From assembly GCF_027594825.1 (NCBI RefSeq), contig NZ_CP088930.1, positions 2,975,019-3,039,018 of the forward strand: a DNA stretch of 64,000 bases. Reading direction: 5' to 3'. The position numbers were made by a program, and so were the translations under genes. Positions 9,532-18,878 of the stretch are shown here, in pieces. Origin of the DNA: Serratia liquefaciens (lineage in GTDB: Bacteria; Pseudomonadota; Gammaproteobacteria; Enterobacterales; Enterobacteriaceae). The number at the start of each line of letters is the position of its first letter. The first letter of the stretch is position 1. The notes beneath the pieces are model-generated. The model was given only the letters and a program-made list of their open reading frames with translations. It did no database searches and was not told where the DNA came from.

Positions 9532-10241
9532 GGATCCAGAGCAGAATTTTCGCGCGTTGGTTGGCCCCGGTATTGGCATTGTTGGTGGTCATGCAATTGA
9601 CTGCCTGCGGCGATAAAGAGCCGGAACAACGCAAGGCGTTTATTGATTACATCCAGAATACGGTGATGCGCAGCGGCGCGAAAATCCCGACGCTGAGCGA
9701 AGATCAGAAACAGAAGTTCGGCAACTATGCCGGTGATTACGCCATCCTGGTCGGTTTTTCTCAGCAGTTGTCCAAGTCACTGGATGCCAGCCTGACGCCG
9801 GCGTTGGATCAGATTAACCAGATCCGCACCGCACAGGACTACATGAGCAAGCGTGATACGCTGCAACAGTCCGTTGGGGCGCTGAACCTGCTGGGGCAGC
9901 AAATCCAGTCAGCCAAGTCGCAGGCGGATACCGCCCGGGCCGCGCTGAAGCAACCTGACGATCTGAAAGCCGTGTATAACCAGGCGTACGACAAGATTGT
10001 TACCGGGCCAGCCAATGCGCTGATGCCGGTGATCCCGACCACGGCCAGCTTCGTTCAGGATCTGGTTCAGGTGGGGGATTTCCTGCGTGCCCAGGGCAAT
10101 CAGGTGGCCTTTAACAATAACGGCGTGCAGTTCCGTACTTCCCAGCAGGCAACGCAGTACAACACCATGATGTCGAATCTGGTGGCCAAGCAGCAGGATT
10201 TACTTAACGCACAGAAAGTCGTCTCTGGCGTTACTCAGTAA
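9522..10241 (+). CDS. yiaF: DUF3053 lipoprotein YiaF
   Basis: A 239-residue lipoprotein with lipobox LTAC (Cys29) after a hydrophobic stretch. The mature start DKEPEQRKAFIDYIQNTVMR and the AQDY, FTTSQQA-like (FRTSQQATQYN) and GVQF segments match the enteric YiaF/DUF3053 family. Its function is unknown; it is predicted to be an envelope protein rich in helices. ATG 9522 has AGGAG nine bases upstream. Confidence 0.93.
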   Translation: MAVGIQSRIFARWLAPVLALLVVMQLTACGDKEPEQRKAFIDYIQNTVMRSGAKIPTLSEDQKQKFGNYAGDYAILVGFSQQLSKSLDASLTPALDQINQIRTAQDYMSKRDTLQQSVGALNLLGQQIQSAKSQADTARAALKQPDDLKAVYNQAYDKIVTGPANALMPVIPTTASFVQDLVQVGDFLRAQGNQVAFNNNGVQFRTSQQATQYNTMMSNLVAKQQDLLNAQKVVSGVTQ

Positions 10242-10774
10242 TCTCCAAACGCAGAGGCCGGCATTCCGGCTTCTGCCATTCCCCTGTGACTTTCCAACGG
10301 CTTGCTCACTTCTTGCACCACGCTTCTGTACTACACTTCAATTAATCATCGATTTCCGACATGTAGTTTTCTTTCATTCATCGCACCGCTATTTCCCGAC
10401 GGGATGAATGCTCACAGGGAAGAACACCCCCAAGCCAGGATTCGGTAGCCACCGAAAAATAGATTGTGATCAATGTCACAATTTAAAAACAAACACGCAT
10501 CAGAAAAGTGTGATTAATATCACATTTAATGGGCATTTAAGCGATTTTTGTTCTGGTTGTGGCTTTTTTACACTGAGTAAATGTGATCGTGATCACTATA
10601 ACTGCCCAGTTGATGGGGGTTGTAGTGTGATGTTTGTCACAAAAAATCCGTGAAGTTCGCACGGTAAAAACCGCGTGATAGAGTCCATTTCGCATACAGC
10701 GACAACATGGCTGGATCGTAACAACAATAATCACGCGCTCTTATTGTCAGCGCGTAACAATAGGGGTGTGTTTT
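10242..10774 (+). promoter_or_regulatory. mtl operon control region with four CRP-like sites
   Basis: This 533-bp gap holds four sites fitting TGTGA-N6-TCACA: 10466-10481, 10510-10525, 10582-10597 (last base T instead of A) and 10626-10641. The first, second and fourth match both half-sites exactly. The E. coli mtl promoter is also known for several CRP sites. If the last site is a class II-like position near -41.5, transcription would start near 10675, with TAAAAA at 10665-10670 as -10, leaving a leader of about 100 nt. No gene is seen in the gap. Confidence 0.8.
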
Positions 10775-12694
10775 ATGTTTTCACCAGACATCAAAGTCAA
10801 AGTTCAAAACTTTGGCCGCTTCTTAAGCAACATGGTGATGCCCAACATTGGCGCCTTTATCGCCTGGGGTATCATCACCGCGTTATTCATTCCTACCGGT
10901 TGGCTGCCGAACGAAACCTTAGCCAAACTGGTTGGCCCAATGATCACTTACCTGCTGCCGCTGCTGATCGGTTTTACCGGTGGTCGCCTGGTGGGGGGCG
11001 ATCGCGGTGGGGTGGTGGGCGCTATCACCACCATGGGCGTGATTGTCGGGGCGGATATGCCGATGTTCCTCGGCGCCATGATTGCCGGTCCGCTGGGCGG
11101 CTGGGCGATCAAGCATTTTGACCGCTGGGTAGACGGCAAAATCAAAAGCGGCTTTGAGATGTTGGTGAACAACTTCTCCGCCGGCATTATCGGCATGCTG
11201 CTGGCTATTCTGGCATTTATGGCCATTGGCCCGCTGGTCGAAGGGTTGTCACATATCCTGGCTACCGGCGTGAACATCATGGTGACCAATAACCTGTTGC
11301 CGCTGGCGTCGATCTTCGTGGAGCCGGCGAAAATCCTGTTCCTGAACAACGCCATCAACCACGGTATCTTCTCGCCGTTGGGCATTCAGCAGGCGACCGA
11401 AACCGGTAAATCCATCTTCTTCCTGATTGAAGCCAACCCAGGCCCGGGTATGGGCGTACTGATGGCTTACATGTTCTTTGGCCGCGGCAGTGCCAAACAG
11501 TCTGCCGGCGGTGCCGCGATCATCCACTTCTTCGGCGGTATTCACGAAATTTACTTCCCGTACGTGCTGATGAATCCACGCCTGCTGCTGGCGGTGATCC
11601 TGGGCGGTATGACCGGCGTGTTCACGCTGACCCTGCTCAACGGCGGTCTGGTGTCTCCGGCTTCTCCTGGTTCGATTCTGGCGGTATTGGCGATGACCCC
11701 TAAGGGCGCTTACTTCGCCAACCTGGCGGCGATCGCCGCAGCGTTCGCGGTGTCCTTTGTGGTTGCCGGCTTCCTGCTGAAAACCTCGAAAGCGAAAGAA
11801 GAGGATGATCTGGAAGAGGCCACTCGCCGCGTACAGGCGATGAAATCTGAGTCTAAGGGCGGTGCTGCGGCTCATGCAGCCGTCGATGGTGACCTGACCA
11901 CGGTGCGTAAGATCATCGTTGCCTGCGATGCGGGCATGGGGTCCAGTGCTATGGGGGCTGGGGTGCTGCGCAAAAAAGTGGCGGACGCCGGGCTGAAAAA
12001 TATCTCCGTGACCAACAGCGCCATCAACAACCTGCCGGATGATGTGGATCTGGTGATCACTCACCGTGACCTGACTGAGCGCGCGATGCGTCATGCGCCG
12101 CAGGCGCAGCACATCTCGCTGACCAATTTCCTCGACAGCAAGCTGTATAACGATCTGACCGAGCGCCTGGTGGCGGCCAATAAAACCACCGATAACCAGC
12201 AGAAAGTCATCAGCACGCTTGACGACAGTTTTGAGGCCACCGAGCAAAACCTGTTCAAACTGAGCGAAAGCAACGTGTTCCTTAATCTGCAGGCCGGCGA
12301 CAAGGAGCAGGCGATCCGCTTCGCCGGCGAGCAGTTGGTCAAAGGGGGCTACGTTGAGCCGGAATACGTCGCGGCGATGCTGGAGCGTGAAAAACTCACC
12401 TCAACCTACCTGGGCGAGTCAATCGCCGTGCCGCACGGCACCATCGAAGCCAAGGACCGGGTGTTGCGCACCGGCGTGGTGTTCTGCCAGTACCCGCAAG
12501 GCGTGCGCTTTGGCGATGAAGAGGACGAGGTGGCACGGCTGGTTATCGGTATCGCCGCACGCAACAACGAACATATTCAGGTGATCACCAGCCTGACCAA
12601 TGCCCTGGACGACGACGGCGTCATCGAGCGGCTGGCGCATACCACAAGCCGGCAGGAAGTGCTGGACCTGCTCAGCGCCAAAAAAGCCGGATAA
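10775..12694 (+). CDS. mtlA: Mannitol-specific PTS permease EIICBA
   Basis: A 639-residue inner membrane transporter that takes up mannitol and phosphorylates it to mannitol 1-phosphate. Domains: IIC membrane channel (about 1-340, starting DIKVKVQNFGRFLSNMVMPN), IIB (about 378-470, with phospho-Cys384 in ACDAGMGSS) and IIA (about 495-639, with phospho-His554 in VPHGT). The Cys and His numbers coincide with E. coli MtlA. ATG 10775 has AGGGG eight bases upstream; a GTG nine bases earlier is less likely. First gene of mtlADR, under CRP control. Confidence 0.98.
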   Translation: MFSPDIKVKVQNFGRFLSNMVMPNIGAFIAWGIITALFIPTGWLPNETLAKLVGPMITYLLPLLIGFTGGRLVGGDRGGVVGAITTMGVIVGADMPMFLGAMIAGPLGGWAIKHFDRWVDGKIKSGFEMLVNNFSAGIIGMLLAILAFMAIGPLVEGLSHILATGVNIMVTNNLLPLASIFVEPAKILFLNNAINHGIFSPLGIQQATETGKSIFFLIEANPGPGMGVLMAYMFFGRGSAKQSAGGAAIIHFFGGIHEIYFPYVLMNPRLLLAVILGGMTGVFTLTLLNGGLVSPASPGSILAVLAMTPKGAYFANLAAIAAAFAVSFVVAGFLLKTSKAKEEDDLEEATRRVQAMKSESKGGAAAHAAVDGDLTTVRKIIVACDAGMGSSAMGAGVLRKKVADAGLKNISVTNSAINNLPDDVDLVITHRDLTERAMRHAPQAQHISLTNFLDSKLYNDLTERLVAANKTTDNQQKVISTLDDSFEATEQNLFKLSESNVFLNLQAGDKEQAIRFAGEQLVKGGYVEPEYVAAMLEREKLTSTYLGESIAVPHGTIEAKDRVLRTGVVFCQYPQGVRFGDEEDEVARLVIGIAARNNEHIQVITSLTNALDDDGVIERLAHTTSRQEVLDLLSAKKAG

Positions 12695-12708
12695 CAGAAT
12701 CATTTTAA

Positions 12709-12730
12709 GGGGTGCAGCTTGCTGCACCCT
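12709..12730. repeat. GC-rich palindrome between mtlA and mtlD
   Basis: gggtgcagc and gctgcaccc (12710-12729) form a 9-bp perfect stem with a TT loop in the 58-bp gap between mtlA and mtlD. It lacks a T run, so it is more likely an mRNA-stabilising or attenuating hairpin (REP-like) than a terminator. Confidence 0.6.
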
Positions 12731-12752
12731 TCGACATTAGAAAGGTAGGAAT

Positions 12753-13904
12753 ATGAAAGCATTACATTTCGGTGCGGGAAATATTGGGCGTGGTTTTATC
12801 GGCAAGCTGCTGGCGGACGCACAGGCCGAACTGACTTTTGCCGATGTTAACCAGACGGTGTTGGATCTGTTGAACAGCCGTAAAAGCTACCAGGTTCACG
12901 TGGTCGGCGAGCAGGAGCGGGTCGAGCCGGTCAACAACGTCAGCGCAGTGAACAGCGGCAGTGAAGAGGCGGTAGCGCTGATCGCCGAAGCGGATATCGT
13001 GACGACCGCCGTAGGCCCGCAGATCCTGGGTAAAATTGCCGGCACGATCGCCAAAGGGCTGATCAAGCGTCATCAGCAGGGCAACAACCAACCGCTGAAC
13101 ATCATTGCCTGCGAGAACATGGTGCGCGGCACCAGCCAGTTAAAACAACATGTGTTTGATGCGTTGCCGCAGGATGAGCAGGCGTGGGTCGAGCAGCATG
13201 TCGGCTTTGTCGACTCGGCGGTTGACCGCATTGTGCCGCCGGCGGAAGCAGGCAGCAGCGATCCGCTGGAAGTGACGGTGGAAACCTTCAGCGAGTGGAT
13301 TGTCGACCAGACCCAGTTCAAGGGCCAGCCACCGGCGATCGCCGGCATGGAGCTGACCGATAACCTGATGGCCTTTGTCGAGCGCAAACTGTTCACGCTC
13401 AATACCGGTCATGCCATCACCGCTTATCTTGGCCAACAGGCCGGTCTGCAGACCATTCGCGATGCCATTCTGGACCCGGCGATCCGCCGCGTGGTGAAAG
13501 GGGCGATGGAAGAGAGCGGGGCGGTGCTGATCAAACGCTATGGCTTCGACGCCGCCAAGCATGCCGCTTATATCGACAAAATCCTCAGTCGCTTTGAGAA
13601 CCCGTATCTGCACGACGACGTTGAGCGCGTGGGCCGCCAACCGCTGCGCAAACTGAGCGCGGGCGATCGTCTGATCAAACCGCTGTTGGGCACTTTGGAA
13701 TACGGCCTGCCGCACGCGAACCTGATTCAGGGCATCGCCGCCGCCATGAGCTATCGCAGCGAGCAGGATCCGCAGGCCCAAGAGCTGGTGGAACTGTTAG
13801 CCAAACTGGGACCAAAAGCGGCGCTGGCGCAAATTTCCGGCCTGCCGGCGGAAAGCGAGGTTGTAGAACAGGCTGTTGCTGTGTATAACGCCATGCAAAA
13901 GTAG
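12753..13904 (+). CDS. mtlD: Mannitol-1-phosphate 5-dehydrogenase
   Basis: A 383-residue NAD-dependent cytoplasmic enzyme that converts mannitol 1-phosphate to fructose 6-phosphate. The Rossmann motif [12 protein letters not shown] is at residues 6-17, and [13 protein letters not shown] and [14 protein letters not shown] are family blocks. AAAGGTAGGAAT precedes the start. Second gene of the mannitol operon, directly handling the product of MtlA. Confidence 0.98.
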   Translation: MKALHFGAGNIGRGFIGKLLADAQAELTFADVNQTVLDLLNSRKSYQVHVVGEQERVEPVNNVSAVNSGSEEAVALIAEADIVTTAVGPQILGKIAGTIAKGLIKRHQQGNNQPLNIIACENMVRGTSQLKQHVFDALPQDEQAWVEQHVGFVDSAVDRIVPPAEAGSSDPLEVTVETFSEWIVDQTQFKGQPPAIAGMELTDNLMAFVERKLFTLNTGHAITAYLGQQAGLQTIRDAILDPAIRRVVKGAMEESGAVLIKRYGFDAAKHAAYIDKILSRFENPYLHDDVERVGRQPLRKLSAGDRLIKPLLGTLEYGLPHANLIQGIAAAMSYRSEQDPQAQELVELLAKLGPKAALAQISGLPAESEVVEQAVAVYNAMQK

Positions 13905-13911
13905 ATTCAGC

Positions 13912-14550
13912 ATGATGAATTCACGGGCGCAGCAAGTTGCGCCCCTACACCCCGACTTCGGCATTGACGGCGCGACCCAGGCCATTCGAAAAGCGACGAT
14001 GGAAGAAGCACAGGCATTTGAAAATAAGGTTCTGGAAAGGCTGAACGCAGGCAAGACGGTGCGCAGTTTCCTGATAGCGGCGGTAGAGCTGCTGGCGGAA
14101 GCGCTCAACGTACTGGTGGTGCAGGTGTTTCGCAAGGACGATTATGCGGTGAAGTATGCCGTCGAACCGCTATTGTCCGGTGCCGGTCCGCTGGGGGAGT
14201 TGTCGGTACGCCTGAAGCTGATGTACGGGCTGGGAGTGATCTCCCGCCACGAATACGAAGATGCCGAGTTGCTGATGGCGATGCGTGAAGAGTTGAATCA
14301 CGACGGGACAGAATACCGCTTTGTCGATGATGAAATTCTCGGGCCGTTCGGCGAGCTGCACTGCGTGGCCGCGTTGCCGCCGGTGCCGACCTTCCTGCAG
14401 CCCGGCGAAGCGGAAGAGTCGCTGATCGCCATGCAGCGCCAGCGCTACCAGCAGGTGTTGCGTTCCACTATGGTGCTTTCCGTCACCGAACTGATAGCCG
14501 GTATCGGCGCCAAACAACCGTCCCGGCTCTCTCCTCTCGGCCGCAGTTAG
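13912..14550 (+). CDS. mtlR: Mannitol operon repressor
   Basis: A 212-residue MtlR-family protein. FENKVLERLNAGKTVRSFLI, VFRKDDYAVKYAVEPLL and REELNHDGTEYRFVDDEILGPFGELH are signature blocks. MtlR lowers mtl expression in E. coli and has no classical DNA-binding domain. The start is uncertain: ATG 13912 begins 7 bp after mtlD with a weak ribosome site, and the first 20 codons contain a palindrome (gggcgc...gcgccc, 13925-13944). An ATG at 13999 (MEEAQAFENK) would start at the conserved part. The stop codon overlaps that of the convergent exporter gene by 4 bp. Confidence 0.94.
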   Translation: MMNSRAQQVAPLHPDFGIDGATQAIRKATMEEAQAFENKVLERLNAGKTVRSFLIAAVELLAEALNVLVVQVFRKDDYAVKYAVEPLLSGAGPLGELSVRLKLMYGLGVISRHEYEDAELLMAMREELNHDGTEYRFVDDEILGPFGELHCVAALPPVPTFLQPGEAEESLIAMQRQRYQQVLRSTMVLSVTELIAGIGAKQPSRLSPLGRS

Positions 14551-15155
14551 GCAAAGGCCGCGCGCCACTCGTCGAACAGCAGCCACAGTGCCGTGGCTGC
14601 CATCAATCCTGCCATCACACCGTTAAACAACCGCAGTTTCCAGGTCACTCGCAACGCATCACGCAGACGATCGCCCAACACCGCCCAGACCAACACGCAT
14701 GGAATATTCAGCGCCGTAAAGGCAGCAATAATCATCAAAGTATGACCGAGGCTGGCCCCTTCCCGCGGGGTGAACAGAATGGCGACGTTAATGGCCATCA
14801 GCCAGGCTTTGGGATTGACCGCCTGGAATAACGCCCCGTTGATTAAGCGCATCGGCTGCGCTTGCTGCTTGCCGTCTGGCGATGCCGCTTTGAACAGCTT
14901 CCAGGACAGCCACAGCAGATAGGTACAGCCGATCACCGCCAGCGGAAAACGGATCATGCCGGCCCAGCTCAAAATCAGCGCCAGCAGGGTGGTGGTCAGG
15001 GCCAGTTGCACTGCGCAGCCGACGCTGATGCCAAAAACCATCGGCAGAGTGCGGCGCAGGCCAAAATTTACGCCGGACGACGCCAGCAGCAGGTTGTTGG
15101 GGCCTGGGGTGATCGACATGACGGTGACATAACTGATAAAGGCGGAGTCCAGCAT
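14547..15155 (-). CDS. LysE/RhtB-family amino acid exporter
   Basis: A 202-residue inner membrane protein with about six helices. SVMSITPGPNNLLLASSGVNFG-like sequence at the N-terminus (MSITPGPNNLLL) is the hallmark of the LysE/RhtB superfamily of amino acid and homoserine-lactone exporters. ATG 15155 has GAGGA seven bases upstream. It is divergent from a MocR-type regulator, with a strong inverted repeat between them, so that regulator very likely controls it. The exported substrate is unknown. Confidence 0.9.
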   Translation of the reverse strand: MLDSAFISYVTVMSITPGPNNLLLASSGVNFGLRRTLPMVFGISVGCAVQLALTTTLLALILSWAGMIRFPLAVIGCTYLLWLSWKLFKAASPDGKQQAQPMRLINGALFQAVNPKAWLMAINVAILFTPREGASLGHTLMIIAAFTALNIPCVLVWAVLGDRLRDALRVTWKLRLFNGVMAGLMAATALWLLFDEWRAAFA

Positions 15156-15243
15156 AATGGGTTCCTCACAGGGCTGGGGGAGCAAGGGAACCAGCATAAA
15201 ACCTGCCGATGGATGGTGACAGAACCAAAAACCAGTTATTGTT

Positions 15244-15279
15244 ATGGATACAGTTACATCAATATTAAACTGTACCCAT
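15244..15279. promoter_or_regulatory. MocR operator between exporter and regulator
   Basis: ATGGATACAGTT (15244-15255) and AACTGTACCCAT (15268-15279) are inverted copies that match at 11 of 12 positions, separated by 12 bp. They lie in the 140-bp gap between the divergent LysE-type exporter and the MocR regulator, 17 bp before the regulator's GTG start. Placement suggests control of both promoters. Confidence 0.75.
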
Positions 15280-15295
15280 TGCCTGGAGACAAACT

Positions 15296-16762
15296 GTGAC
15301 CCTGCTCGATGAAATGCCGGAAACGCGCTACCAACAGCTGGCGGATACGCTGGCAGAAGCCATTCGCCGCGGCACGCTGCTGCCCGGTAGCCGTTTACCC
15401 TCGGTGCGTCGCTGCGCGCAAACTCACAGCGTCAGCATCAATACCGTGGTCGCGGCTTACCGCACGCTGGAAGATCGTGGGTTGATAGAAGCGCGGCCAC
15501 AGTCGGGGTTTTATGTGTGCAACACTCTGCCGGCGTTGAAGGCCGCCTTGCCGACCAGCAGCCGAATAGAGCCACCGGCGGACGATGTGCTGGCCTTGAT
15601 CGACACCGTGTTTGCCGCCCAGCAGAACCCGGCATTCACCAACCTTTCGCTGGCCTGCCCACAGACCTCGGATTTCTACCCCGGCGGGAAATTAGGGCGG
15701 ATGCTTTCATCGCAGCTGCGTCGCCAGCCGAACCTGATCGGTCAGTACGCGCTGCCGCCCGGTAGCCTGCGGCTGCGTCAGCAGATCACGCGTCGTTCGA
15801 TGACGCTGGGTATGCTGCTGGAGCCGGGTGATATCACGCTGACGCACGGTTGCATGGAAGCATTGCAACTGGCGCTGCGGGTAACCACCAAACCGGGCGA
15901 CTGCGTCGGGCTGGAATCACCGACCTATTTTTACCTGCTGCCGCTGCTGGCCAGTCTGGGGCTGAAAGCGCTGGAAATCCCCACCGATCCGCAACACGGG
16001 CTGTCATTGGACGCGCTGGAACTGTTGCTGAACGAGAAACGGTTGAACGCGGTAATTGCCATGCCGACGGTGCAAAACCCGTTGGGCTGCACCATGCCGC
16101 TGGCGGCGAAAAAACGCCTGGCGCGGCTGATGAACGATCATCAGGTGCCGTTAATTGAGGACGGGCTGTACGCGGAGATCCAGTTCGGAGGCGCGCTCTC
16201 CCCGGCGGTGAAATCATTCGACCGCGACGGTTGGGTGCTGTTTTGTTCCAGCTTTACCAAGACGCTGGCGCCGGATTTTCGCATCGGCTGGATCAGCGGC
16301 GGACGTTTCAACGACGCGTTGCGCAAGCTGAAAGCGGTTTCGTCGATGTCCGAGTCACAGTTGCTGTCGGAAACTCTGGCGATGTTCCTGGAAACCGGCG
16401 GTTACGATCACCATCTGCGTAACCTGCGCAAGCGCTATGCAGCCCAGGTGGATGAGGCGCGAGGGTTGATTGCCCGTCACTTTCCACGCGGCACGCGAGC
16501 CACGCAACCGGCGGGGGGATTTGTGTTCTGGGTGGAGTTTCCGGACGGGGTCGACAGCGTAGCGTTGTTCCACCAGTTGTTGGAGGAGCAGATCTGCCTG
16601 ACGCCCGGCACGCTGTATTCTCCCAGCGGCCGCTATCGTAATGCGCTGCGGCTCTCCTGTTGTTATCCGTTTAATGCGCGCTACAGCCAGGCGCTGGCGC
16701 GCGTGGGGGCCAAAGCCTGCGAGATGAGTGGCTTGCCGCCGGGCATTGCGCAAGACGGGTAA
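15296..16762 (+). CDS. MocR-family regulator (GntR HTH fused to aminotransferase fold)
   Basis: A 488-residue PLP-dependent transcription factor. Residues about 10-75 form a GntR winged helix (TLLPGSRLPSVRRCAQTHSVS). Residues about 110-480 have a class I aminotransferase fold, with the PLP-binding lysine expected in SSFTKTLAPDFRIGW. The GTG start has GGAG seven bases upstream. It is divergent from a LysE-type exporter. MocR proteins sense an amino acid or PLP compound, so it probably induces export of one; the ligand is unknown. Confidence 0.92.
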   Translation: MTLLDEMPETRYQQLADTLAEAIRRGTLLPGSRLPSVRRCAQTHSVSINTVVAAYRTLEDRGLIEARPQSGFYVCNTLPALKAALPTSSRIEPPADDVLALIDTVFAAQQNPAFTNLSLACPQTSDFYPGGKLGRMLSSQLRRQPNLIGQYALPPGSLRLRQQITRRSMTLGMLLEPGDITLTHGCMEALQLALRVTTKPGDCVGLESPTYFYLLPLLASLGLKALEIPTDPQHGLSLDALELLLNEKRLNAVIAMPTVQNPLGCTMPLAAKKRLARLMNDHQVPLIEDGLYAEIQFGGALSPAVKSFDRDGWVLFCSSFTKTLAPDFRIGWISGGRFNDALRKLKAVSSMSESQLLSETLAMFLETGGYDHHLRNLRKRYAAQVDEARGLIARHFPRGTRATQPAGGFVFWVEFPDGVDSVALFHQLLEEQICLTPGTLYSPSGRYRNALRLSCCYPFNARYSQALARVGAKACEMSGLPPGIAQDG

Positions 16763-16833
16763 CGACGCGCGCATTTTGCTACAATGTGGGCATCATTGAT
16801 TAGCGTGCCGACAGGCACAACAGGCCAGAAACC

Positions 16834-17196
16834 ATGAAAGAGATAGAAAAGGCAGAGATTAAGCGCCTTAGCGACCTGCTGGACGCACTGAACCACAAAG
16901 ACACCCTGGTGATCCAACAGGGCAATCTGGATCTGATTGCCCAGCACACCAAAGAAAAAGAGAAGCTGGCGGCAGAAATCGAGCGCCTGAAAGGCGTACG
17001 TGTTGAAAAGCTGAGCGCAGAAGCGCAAAAGCTGAGCCAACTGCCGTTCAGCCGTGAAATCACCAAAAAAGAACAGGCGGATATGGGCTCGTTGAAGAAA
17101 AACGTGCGCGGCCTGATCGTGGTGCACCCAATGACCGCTCTGGGCCGTGAAATGGGCCTGAAAGTGGTCACCGGCTACGCCAGAAAAGCTTTCTGA
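16834..17196 (+). CDS. yibL: YibL (DUF2810), ribosome-associated protein family
   Basis: A 120-residue, highly charged, largely helical protein. [20 protein letters not shown] and [11 protein letters not shown] match enteric YibL. E. coli YibL is reported to associate with ribosomes; its role is not settled. In E. coli it also lies close to mtlR; here the exporter and MocR pair separates them. A GC-rich hairpin at 17199-17225 follows and can end it and the convergent methyltransferase gene. Confidence 0.92.
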   Translation: MKEIEKAEIKRLSDLLDALNHKDTLVIQQGNLDLIAQHTKEKEKLAAEIERLKGVRVEKLSAEAQKLSQLPFSREITKKEQADMGSLKKNVRGLIVVHPMTALGREMGLKVVTGYARKAF

Positions 17197-17198
17197 TC

Positions 17199-17229
17199 GC
17201 CGGGGCGCCGTCAATGGCGCCCGGCTTTC
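17199..17229. terminator. Bidirectional hairpin between yibL and methyltransferase gene
   Basis: gccggggcgcc / ggcgcccggc with a 6-nt loop and one bulge lies between the two convergent stop codons. T runs are short on both sides (CTTTCAT on plus), so strength is uncertain. Confidence 0.55.
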
Positions 17230-18007
17230 ATAGCTTGGTGGTGAAATACGCCTTGGTCTGATAGGGCACGGTCAGGTTTTCTTTGCCCTGCAATTCCTCT
17301 TCTTCTGCCACCAGTTGGCGGATCTCATCGATTACTTCTTCCTGCTGCTGGGACGGCAAGGCAGCGATAAAGCTGGTGGAACGCACCCGGTTATAAATCA
17401 CATCTTCTGCCGCACCCTGGTGGGCGAGCATAAACACCTGCTCCTGCAGTGCATCCAGCCCTTTGAACGGGAAAAGCTTACGCCACTCTCCGGTGTAAAA
17501 ACGCGGGGCGTCGCCTTCGTGTCGGTCGACAATCTGGTTCAGCTTACGCACCCAACTTACGCGCGCATCGCGCATGTTCCATACCAGGCCAAGCTTGCCG
17601 CCGGGTTTGAGAATACGCTTTATCTCGGCCAACGCCTGCGGCGTGGCAAACCAATGGAAGGACTGTGCGCAGACCACGGCGTCCACTGATTCATCCGGCA
17701 GCGGGATCGACTCCGCGGTGCCCGCCAATGTTTTCACCTGTGGCAGCGCAATCGACAGTTTTTCCAACATCTGTGCCACAGGTTCAACGGCGATCACCTG
17801 AGCGCCGGTTTCCAGCAGGCGGGGCGTGAATTTGCCGGTGCCGGCCCCGAGATCGATCACCGTCATACCGGCATGCAGGCCGAGGGAGTCGCGCAGCCAA
17901 GCGGCAATTTCCGGTGGGTAATCCGGTCGCCCTTTAACGTAGCGATCGGAATTGGCCTGATAGCCAACGGCTGCGGCATGGTGGATCGAATGAGATGGGG
18001 AGGTCAT
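17228..18007 (-). CDS. Class I SAM-dependent methyltransferase
   Basis: A 259-residue protein with the standard methyltransferase motifs: motif I VIDLGAGTGKFTPRLLE (about residues 50-66), motif II VIAVEPVAQML, and the post-I region DAVVCAQSFHWFA typical of the type 11 group. FHWF and LKPGGKLGLVWNMRD place it with enzymes that methylate small molecules; the substrate is not known. GGAG lies nine bases before the ATG. It is transcribed alone. Confidence 0.88.
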   Translation of the reverse strand: MTSPSHSIHHAAAVGYQANSDRYVKGRPDYPPEIAAWLRDSLGLHAGMTVIDLGAGTGKFTPRLLETGAQVIAVEPVAQMLEKLSIALPQVKTLAGTAESIPLPDESVDAVVCAQSFHWFATPQALAEIKRILKPGGKLGLVWNMRDARVSWVRKLNQIVDRHEGDAPRFYTGEWRKLFPFKGLDALQEQVFMLAHQGAAEDVIYNRVRSTSFIAALPSQQQEEVIDEIRQLVAEEEELQGKENLTVPYQTKAYFTTKL

Positions 18008-18115
18008 AGCTTTGCTCCTGCCTGAAAGGGGTTGCCGGTTGCATCACAGTATAGGCCGGTAAAATTGCTTAACGCAGTCTCCTGCGCCACGTTTTTCATT
18101 CCCGGCTGTTGTTTC

Positions 18116-18787
18116 TCAGCGGCCCAGCAAGCGGCGATTAAAGTCTTCAATACGGTGTTCACTGATGCGCGTCAGCATGGTTTTACTCCAGCTGGCGGAC
18201 AGCCCGGCCACCGCCAGCAGGCGGCGATATTGCTCTTCATCAAACGGCATATGCCAGGCGATGCCAATCGCCTCGGTGACCGAGACATCGCTGCTGCGAG
18301 CCACCAGTTCCAACGGGCGATCGCCGCTGACTTTACCGGCGGAGATCACGCGGTACAGCCAGCCGCAGCGGCCGCTTTGTTGCATCAGCACCGAGATGTC
18401 GTCGATATCAAAATGGTAGTTGAGCTTGAAGCAGGGAGAGCGCGGTTGGGTGACCTGGATCAGCGCGTCGCCCCAGCGGAAGATGTCGCCCATAAACACG
18501 TTGTGTTCGGTCAGCCCCTGAGTGGAAATGTTTTCGCCAAAGGCCGGCGCGGTGAACAGTTCCGCCTGCGTTGGGAACTGTTCGCGCCAGTGTTGATAAT
18601 GCTCACGGGGATAGTGACACAGCGCGCGATCCGGCCCGCCGTGATAGCTTTTCTCCGCCTGCTCATCGCCTTCCAGGCCGAGTGGCGTCAGCTTGATGAC
18701 ACCTTCTACCAGGCGTTTGGCGATGCCGCTCGGCCGCCCGTCCTCGTAGGGTTGAACGGTGCCGATGTAAACCTCAGGGTGATGCAT
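18116..18787 (-). CDS. yiiM: MOSC-domain protein YiiM
   Basis: A 223-residue protein that matches E. coli YiiM along its length. The MOSC domain includes GLEGDEQAEKSYHGGPDRAL, the FGENIST block and the conserved Cys in QPRSPCFKL. MOSC proteins bind the molybdenum cofactor; YiiM reduces N-hydroxylated base analogues such as 6-hydroxylaminopurine. I chose ATG 18787 (MHHPEVYIG) with GGAGG five bases upstream; ATG 18799 is possible. Its position near sodA also occurs in E. coli. Confidence 0.94.
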   Translation of the reverse strand: MHHPEVYIGTVQPYEDGRPSGIAKRLVEGVIKLTPLGLEGDEQAEKSYHGGPDRALCHYPREHYQHWREQFPTQAELFTAPAFGENISTQGLTEHNVFMGDIFRWGDALIQVTQPRSPCFKLNYHFDIDDISVLMQQSGRCGWLYRVISAGKVSGDRPLELVARSSDVSVTEAIGIAWHMPFDEEQYRRLLAVAGLSASWSKTMLTRISEHRIEDFNRRLLGR

Positions 18788-18850
18788 ATGCGCCTCCATG
18801 TCTCGCTTCGAAGGTTCAGCATAGCCTGAGTTGGCCGGGGGGAACAATAA

Positions 18851-18876
18851 CCGCCCGAGAGGTTCGGGCGGCTGAG
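18851..18876 (-). terminator. Terminator of the chemotaxis receptor gene
   Basis: ccgcccga / tcgggcgg (18851-18871) forms an 8-bp stem; on the minus strand the preceding gene ends a few bases upstream and the stem is followed by TTATTGTT. The T run is imperfect. Confidence 0.6.
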
Positions 18877-18878
18877 GG

